From assembly GCA_036873755.1 (NCBI GenBank), contig JAVTVY010025205.1, forward strand, positions 42,071 through 106,070: 64,000 nt of DNA, in the 5' to 3' direction. The notes beneath the pieces are model-generated. The model ran no database searches. It had not been told where the DNA came from and saw nothing but the letters and a program-made list of their open reading frames with translations. This document shows positions 58,600 through 64,000 of this stretch, one piece after another (positions within the stretch are counted from its first letter, which is position 1; each line of letters begins with the position of its first letter). The position numbers and the translations under genes were made by a program. This stretch comes from Hanleya hanleyi. Taxonomy: Eukaryota > Mollusca > Polyplacophora > Lepidopleurida > Hanleyidae.

Positions 58600-61500
58600 A
58601 AAGAAGAAAGCAAATAAACGTCGTCGTGTGTCAGTTTCTCCATTACGGGTTAAGTCTAAACATAGTTTTTCTAATTCCGTTTCTCATTCTATGGAGGCTC
58701 GTTCGGACCTACCGTTGAGTGTTCAAGTTGCAAACTTACGAGCTCCGGTTTCCGCGGTTGTTGATTCTTCACATCGTCGTTCACATACTGCTACACGACG
58801 CACACGTACACAATACCGTTCACGTTCTCGTTCACCGGTTCGGAATTTGTTTTCTTCACGACGCTCGGTGTCACCACCTTATCGTTTGTTGTCACCTGTA
58901 CGTGGTTCTATTTCGCCGGTTCGACGTTCTCGTTCTCCGGTTCGTAGCTCTCGTCCACCGGTTCATTTTGATACTAGTTTACGGCTTTCTCGTTCTCCGG
59001 TATGCCGTTCTCGTATTTTGACTGGTCATTCTCCTGATCCTACACACCGTTTGCCTCAGGTTTCGGCTCCTTCTTATCAAGATTACCATGTTCCTCATTC
59101 GCGGACGCCATTTCTTGATCATTCGGTGGATCACGGGTTATCTTCTCATCGACGTCGTAGTACTCGTTCACCTTCACCGGTCTCATCGAGTTCGTCGGAT
59201 GATTCTTCGTCCTCTCTGGAAAGTTCGGCTGATTCTTCGAAGTTGCATTATTCGCTTAGAATGCAGGCGCTTTTAGCGTTGGTTCCGGATATGCCCACCT
59301 CCTCCAAGGATGTTCCATCTAAGATTAAATGTCGGACTGCGGCGGATTCTGCATTCGCGTCTTCGGCTCCTGTAACGCCGCTTACTTGCGCGCCGTCTCC
59401 AGCTTGGGTGGGTATTTTAGAGAAGTTTGATCGTCAACTAGAGGATGACAATAAATTCAAGAAGCCTCGTTTTCGAGTTAACCATGACCTTCATGATAAC
59501 GTATTGCCCGACAAACCGCCCAAACGTGATCGTGATTTATCTCAGATTTCTAAGTCATCTAAGTCAACCCCGCTTGAGATACATTCCTCTCTCGTGGAGA
59601 ATATTCAAGAGATGTTACTTGCAACGCAACGGGCTTCTTCGGTCGCGGATTGGTTTTTGTTGGCTACTACCCAGATTGCCTTGGATCCTGAATTACGCCG
59701 AGACGATGGGTCGGCTTATTTGTCTCCGGGTCGCGTTACCTATTTGCGGGGTTTCATTGACACCCTTGTGCAGGCTAACCGTCAAATCATTGAGGCTAGT
59801 TCTTATTCGTATGTTTCGCTTCTCCAAGCGCAACGCAACGCCTTACTTAAGGTTGTCAAACCGGACGTTCCATATGTGGTTAAGGATCATTTGCTTCATC
59901 AGCCATTATCATCCAAGTCCATTTTCAACAATGCTATTGAGTCCGTTTTACCCGTGATTCGTGAAGAACGGACTGCTCGCTTGATTGCTTCTGTTGCTCG
60001 TGGCGGCTCTACGGATCGTCGTCAGAAACGTTTTGGTCGTAGGTCCTCTACCACTCAACAAGATGGGGGCGCTCAGGGAAATTTTTGTGGCATCGACAAC
60101 CTCCACGAGGCCGGGGTCGCCGTTCCTTTCGTGGGAAACCTTCCAAGCGGGGTGGTCATTCCAACAAATGACTATCAGATTTCCGTGTCCGATCAAGCCG
60201 AAGTTTTTCATCCACCTGCTTTCCGGTCATTCAGTCATCATGTCGTGGGCGGCCGCCTTCTATACTTCGTCGAAAATTGGCGACTCATCACGGACGACGC
60301 CTGGATTTTAAGAGTTTTGGAGAAAGGCTTCCTGTTCAGTTTTCATTCCTTTCCCAAACTCATCGCTTGGCCACGCCCATCCCGCCTGCCAGTTTCCGCA
60401 GGTCACTTGCAGACTCTTCTGTCATCGGTCACCACACTCATCGACAAGGGAGCTGTCAGGGAGTTACCTCGGACAGAGGTCAGTTTAGGTTTTTACAGCC
60501 ACGTATTTCTGGTACCCAAGAAAGACTCGCTCCAGATGCGGATGGTGATCGACCTAAAAGTGTTAAACAAGTTTCATCTCATCACCCCTCCTCATTTCAA
60601 GATGCCTACTGTTTCATCGATTCGGGCCCGCATACATCATCGGGATTGGCTGGCCTCAGTCGATCTGCAGGACGCGTATCTTCATATCCCAATTCATCCA
60701 CGTCATCGTCGTTATCTCCGCTTCGTTATCAACGAACGTCGCTTCGAATGGCAGGTCCTCCCGTTCGGGGTCAACATCGCCCCTTGGTTGTTTACCCGGA
60801 TTACCTCTCCTGTCATGGCATTTCTACACCTGCGAGGTATTCAAATAGAGGTTTATATCGTCGACATCCTCCTATGGGCGGCGGACGAGTCCCGTCTCAA
60901 CGCGCAAGTCCAGTTCACACTTCTGGTGTTACGTCATCTAGGATTCGTCCCTCATCCTCTCAAGTCAGAGTTAGTCCCGGCTCAAGTTCGCCGATACATC
61001 GGCGCAGTATTCGATACTTATCATCAACTGGTATACCCTCCGGAGGATCGTTGGGACAAAATTCAGCTGTTGATCCGAAAGTTTTTGTCATCAACGTCAC
61101 GGACACGTCAACAGTGGCAAAGTTTGGTAGGTTTGCTCACTTCCACACAGGACCTAACTCATTACGGCCGACTACAGGTGCGTCCTCTACAGTATCATCT
61201 GTATCCTTACCTACAGACACCTTCCATCAATCCAGCGGTGCCGGTATTGACGTCTCTACATCCATATCTGGTCTGGTGGCAGTCCCGGCACAACGTCATG
61301 CAGGGGGTTCCATTCCGCTTTCCGGCCCCGAGTCATCATCTGTACACCGATGCGTCCGAGACCGGTTGGGGAGCCCATCTGGACGATTTGGTGGTATCCG
61401 GCAGATGGTCAACGTTGGATGCCAGTCTTCACATCAACCTTCTGGAGATGAAGGTAGTCATCCTAGCGGTTCAACATTGGAGTCAACGTCTCATGAACTC

Positions 61501-61765
61501 GTCTCTCCTCATAGCGACGGACAATTCCACGGTCATTGCGCACATCAACAAGTTGGGTACCACCCGATCGCTACCAATGTTTCGTCTAGTATGGGATCTG
61601 TACGAGTGGGCTCTCATTCATCATTGTCATCTCCACGCCCGCCATGTTCCGGGTCGGCTCAATGTCTTAGCGGACAGCTTATCTCGTCCGGACACCGTTC
61701 TTCAGACCGAGTGGCAACTTCATCCGGAGGTGTTCCAGCATATGCCTACCCACCGATGGCCCTAA
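58505..61765 (+). pseudogene. DIRS Gag C-terminal part fused to reverse transcriptase/RNase H
   Basis: A 1086-codon open frame. Residues about 35-240 are Arg/Ser-rich (RSRSRSPVRN, SISPVRRSRSPVRSS). Residues about 330-560 resemble the Gag core of DIRS elements (EMLLATQRASSVADWFLLAT). Reverse transcriptase follows: LVPKKDSLQMRMVIDLKVLN, SVDLQDAYLHIPIHPRHRRY, VLPFGVNIAPWLF. RNase H has DNA-directed landmarks YTDASETGWGAH (947-958), LLEMKVV, ATDNSTV and HVPGRLNVLADSLSR. At the polymerase active site (784-788) it reads YIVDI where the family has Y-x-D-D, so the first catalytic Asp is Val through one base change. Confidence 0.88.
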
Positions 61766-61823
61766 TTCTGGAAGTGCTTCAAAAGATTTCTCGTCACGAC
61801 TGCATCATCCTGCTCGTAGTGCC

Positions 61824-63028
61824 GTGGTGGCCTCGTCGCCAGTGGTTTCCGGTTCTGATCCCGCTTCTCACTGCTCCGCCTCGTTGTCTACCAGTTTGGC
61901 CCAGTCTGTTACGACAACCGCACGGGATTCTTCATCACAACCCGCGGTGGCTCAACCTACACGTTTGCAGACTATCCAGAGTGCACTCGCAGTCCAAGGG
62001 TTTTCAGCAGAGGTTGCGCGAACGATGGTCTCAGCCAATCGATCTTCCACATCGCAGCTCTATCAGGCGAAATGGGCCTATTTCGTCTCCTGGTGCCGAG
62101 AACATGATGCCGATCCCGACTCTGCCTCTGTTTCCCTAGTAGCTGACTTCCTCCTTCATCTTCATCGTGATAAGAAGTTTCAAATCAGCACCATTGAGGG
62201 GTATCGATCTGCTCTGGCTAGGGTATTACGTCTTACCTCCGGTACAGACATTAGTCTAAACGATAATATCTCTGCGCTCATTCGCGCCTTCGCGTTACAG
62301 TCTCGCCGTACTCGCCAACTGTTACCGAAATGGGATATCGGTGTGGTTCTGTGTGCTCTGATTCGTCCGCCCTTTGAACCCTTAGAATCCGCTTCTATTA
62401 AAGCTGTGTCTTATAAGACTGCCTTTTTGGCGGCGTTTGCTTTAGCGTCTAGAGTGTCTGAACTTCATGCCCTTGAAAGATCTTCTATGACCTGGACGGC
62501 GGATTGGTCGCGCATTTCTTTTCGGCCCATTCCGGAGTTTATCGTCAAAAATGAGTCTGTTCGTTCAGGTCCGTGCGCTCATCGTTCGTACTCCATTCCT
62601 GCGTTGTCAGACTTTGTGCATGGTCTCGAGGACGACCTTTTATTATGCCCTGTTCGAGCCATTCGCCACTATCTTACTCGTACCGATTCCGTTCGCGGCG
62701 CCTGTTATTTCTGTCTCTTCGTCCGTCGGCTTTGCATGACATTACGAAAAATACCATCACCGCGTGGTTGAAGAAAACCATTAAATGGTCTTATCAATTG
62801 GCCATAGACGCTCCCCCTCTGTTGTCGACTGCCTCTTCTCATGAGATTCGCGCCATTGCCACGTCATGGCCGTTATGGAAGAATCTGTCCCTCCTTGACA
62901 TTGTCCAGTCTTGTGCCTGGACGGCGAACTCCACGTTCACCAATTTCTATCTGAGAGATATGTCAGTCCAGTCAGATAGCATGACCACGCTTGGGCCGCT
63001 CATAGCCGCCCAACACGTGGTCAAGTAA
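61824..63028 (+). pseudogene. DIRS tyrosine recombinase, one frameshift
   Basis: The first frame (to about 62710) carries the SAM-like core-binding part (SANRSSTSQLYQAKWAYFVS, STIEGYRSALARVLR) and the catalytic Arg in ALASRVSELHAL. The second frame, from about 62715, continues SLRPSALHDITKNTITAWLK, with H-x-x-R in SSHEIRAIATSW and the nucleophile Tyr in FTNFYLRDM. It stops at 63028. All R-H-R-Y residues are present but split by a frameshift near 62710-62720. The start is uncertain because it overlaps or closely follows the polymerase frame. Confidence 0.85.
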
Positions 63029-63374
63029 TTTTGCAAAAAGGGGGGGGGGGCGGCATTTTGGATCATCGCAGCAAATCTGCAACTTGCTGTATCATCTCAT
63101 CTCGTTCTCAATTATATCATTAGTCCACATTATCATGATCATATATGAAGGAAGTTATAAAGTCAGATGGACGGCCTTGGACCTTTCATCATCAACCTAA
63201 GATGTATCATCATTCTAGATGCCTGACACTATGGTGAGTGTATTCCTTACCCTAACTGCGGTTTTGCTTGTGTCTTTCAGGTTGAATCTGATTTCCTTCA
63301 GGATGATCTCAGCTGCGTCACCTACGCCCAACTCACAAGACAAGTTGGACGTAAGACGATTGTGGACTGAGAAG

Positions 63375-63450
63375 GGTTCTATGGTGTAATGGTTGGCACT
63401 CTGGACTCTGATTCCAGCGGTCCGAGTTAACGCAGATCTCGGTAGAACCT
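63375..63450 (+). tRNA. tRNA-Gln(CTG)-like sequence with enlarged T loop
   Basis: A perfect 7-bp acceptor stem (GGTTCTA/TAGAACC), a GTGTAATGG D-arm start, anticodon arm CTGGACTCTGATTCCAG with anticodon CTG, and T stem CCGAG/CTCGG identify tRNA-Gln. The T loop is TTAACGCAGAT, 11 bases instead of 7, which destroys the internal promoter B box. It is probably a pseudogene. It lies between the recombinase and the right terminal repeat of the DIRS-type element. Confidence 0.75.
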
Positions 63451-63528
63451 CCATGGTGTGGCTTGGCTCCCTTTAAGCCCGGACAGTTATGCTTCACCCG
63501 AAGCTTATAGGTACAGCCAAGTACCTGC

Positions 63529-63711
63529 ATGTATGTTCCCACCGTGGCCGAAGCCCCAAGAGTTTCATACAAATGCCTACCAAGAAGACCTACAGCCTTT
63601 ATAGTGGCAAAGGATTCTGACATCTTGGTAGAGTTGCTACCACACCACGAGCACAGCTACATGGATGTAGACATGCAAGATAAGTACAACTGTATCTTAT
63701 CCACATTTTAA
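63529..63711 (+). CDS. Unidentified short open frame between recombinase and right repeat
   Basis: The frame reads MYVPTVAEAPRVSYKCLPRR then PTAFIVAKDSDILVELLPHH and ends QDKYNCILSTF. It looks more protein-like than neighbouring frames but matches no known DIRS component. A possible two-exon mini-gene precedes it (ATGCCTGACACTATG|gtgagt...tttcag|GTTGAATCTGATTTC, about 63217-63351). Either may be captured host sequence or chance. Confidence 0.25.
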   Translation: MYVPTVAEAPRVSYKCLPRRPTAFIVAKDSDILVELLPHHEHSYMDVDMQDKYNCILSTF

Positions 63712-63856
63712 CCTTTTACGTCTTTGACCAGGGTTTCAATTGTTGATTATTGATGTCTCATGCTTATACCCATGTCTGTGTCTTCCCAGCGGTTACTTAG
63801 CCTGCTTTTGAATCTACTACATGGCCGAGGTTCCCTCCTCCATATGTTGGTACTGA

Positions 63857-63899
63857 GGCATTGAAATTAAAGCAGGTTTACGATTTAGGAAGCAAATAT
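63857..63899 (-). repeat. Right inverted terminal repeat of the DIRS-type element
   Basis: This is the reverse complement of 57734-57775. Just outside, 63931-63962 (TTACTAAATCAAACCTGCTT, TAATTTAATGGGCC) resembles the left repeat again in the plus direction, so the right end forms an imperfect hairpin. It could be part of a larger terminal structure or the start of a neighbouring related copy beyond the window. Confidence 0.85.
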
Positions 63900-64000
63900 T
63901 AAACATTTATAAACAATGTTTCTATTTGTTACTAAATCAAACCTGCTTTAATTTAATGGGCCCTCCCGTCCCGTCCCCTCGTACCGCGGCCTGGTTCACT

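Larger units (their letters stand above)
57734..63899 (+). mobile_element. DIRS-type tyrosine-recombinase retrotransposon, nearly full length but degraded
   Basis: A 6.17-kb element is bounded by inverted terminal repeats (57734-57775 and 63857-63899). Inside are a TATA box, a Gag-like region, reverse transcriptase/RNase H and a tyrosine recombinase, all on the plus strand. Inverted rather than split direct repeats point to DIRS-like elements and away from Ngaro. No Dam-type methyltransferase, often present in DIRS elements, was seen between RNase H and the recombinase. Such elements replicate through RNA and integrate circular DNA by the recombinase. At least three frameshifts and a lost catalytic residue show that this copy is inactive. 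Confidence 0.9.

Overview
This is a eukaryotic, animal nuclear window. The genes have GT-AG introns with matching phases, and most of the sequence is introns, satellites, non-LTR and tyrosine-recombinase retrotransposons and DNA transposons. The background is AT-rich with many TACATGTA-type words, short-repeat arrays and tRNA-derived SINE fragments ending near CACTCACTCACC. Together with a DIRS-type element this suggests a marine invertebrate, most likely a mollusc. That placement is an inference.

Left part (1-24.3 kb). Positions 1-2.1 kb are a satellite built from a 46-bp monomer arranged as 92-bp and 155-bp higher-order units, with a SINE inside. From 21.6 kb down to 3.0 kb, on the minus strand, five exons encode the N-terminal part (TM1 to about TM5) of a divergent SLC6-like transporter; the rest should lie beyond the left edge. 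Its introns hold a nested pair of inverted-repeat elements (3.27-4.17 kb), a short Harbinger-like element (5.2-5.5 kb), a 6.8-kb foldback palindrome packed with GCGCATGCGC and TGACGTCA sites (8.46-15.26 kb), a 377-bp element with an 8-bp target duplication, and a 2.2-kb array of a 31-bp repeat.

Middle part (22-52 kb). tRNA-like/SINE fragments and hairpins are followed by a 5'-truncated non-LTR retrotransposon with a complete-looking reverse transcriptase (24.4-26.4 kb) and a 3.6-kb element with inverted ends (27.67-31.28 kb). A complete plus-strand SH3BP5 orthologue follows: seven exons at 32550-49188, 731 codons, all junctions in phase. It encodes the coiled-coil Rab11 exchange factor/JNK-binding adaptor, with a serine-rich tail much longer than in vertebrates. 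Its introns carry at least two inverted-repeat DNA elements and SINE tails.

Right part (52-64 kb). A 2.1-kb repeat element with short inverted ends and an endonuclease-domain fragment lies at 52.06-54.17 kb. A nearly full-length DIRS-type retrotransposon with inverted terminal repeats lies at 57.73-63.90 kb. Its Gag, reverse transcriptase/RNase H and tyrosine recombinase are all recognisable, but frameshifts and loss of one reverse-transcriptase aspartate indicate a decaying copy. A tRNA-Gln-like sequence with an enlarged T loop sits between its recombinase and right repeat. The two host genes have no evident functional link.
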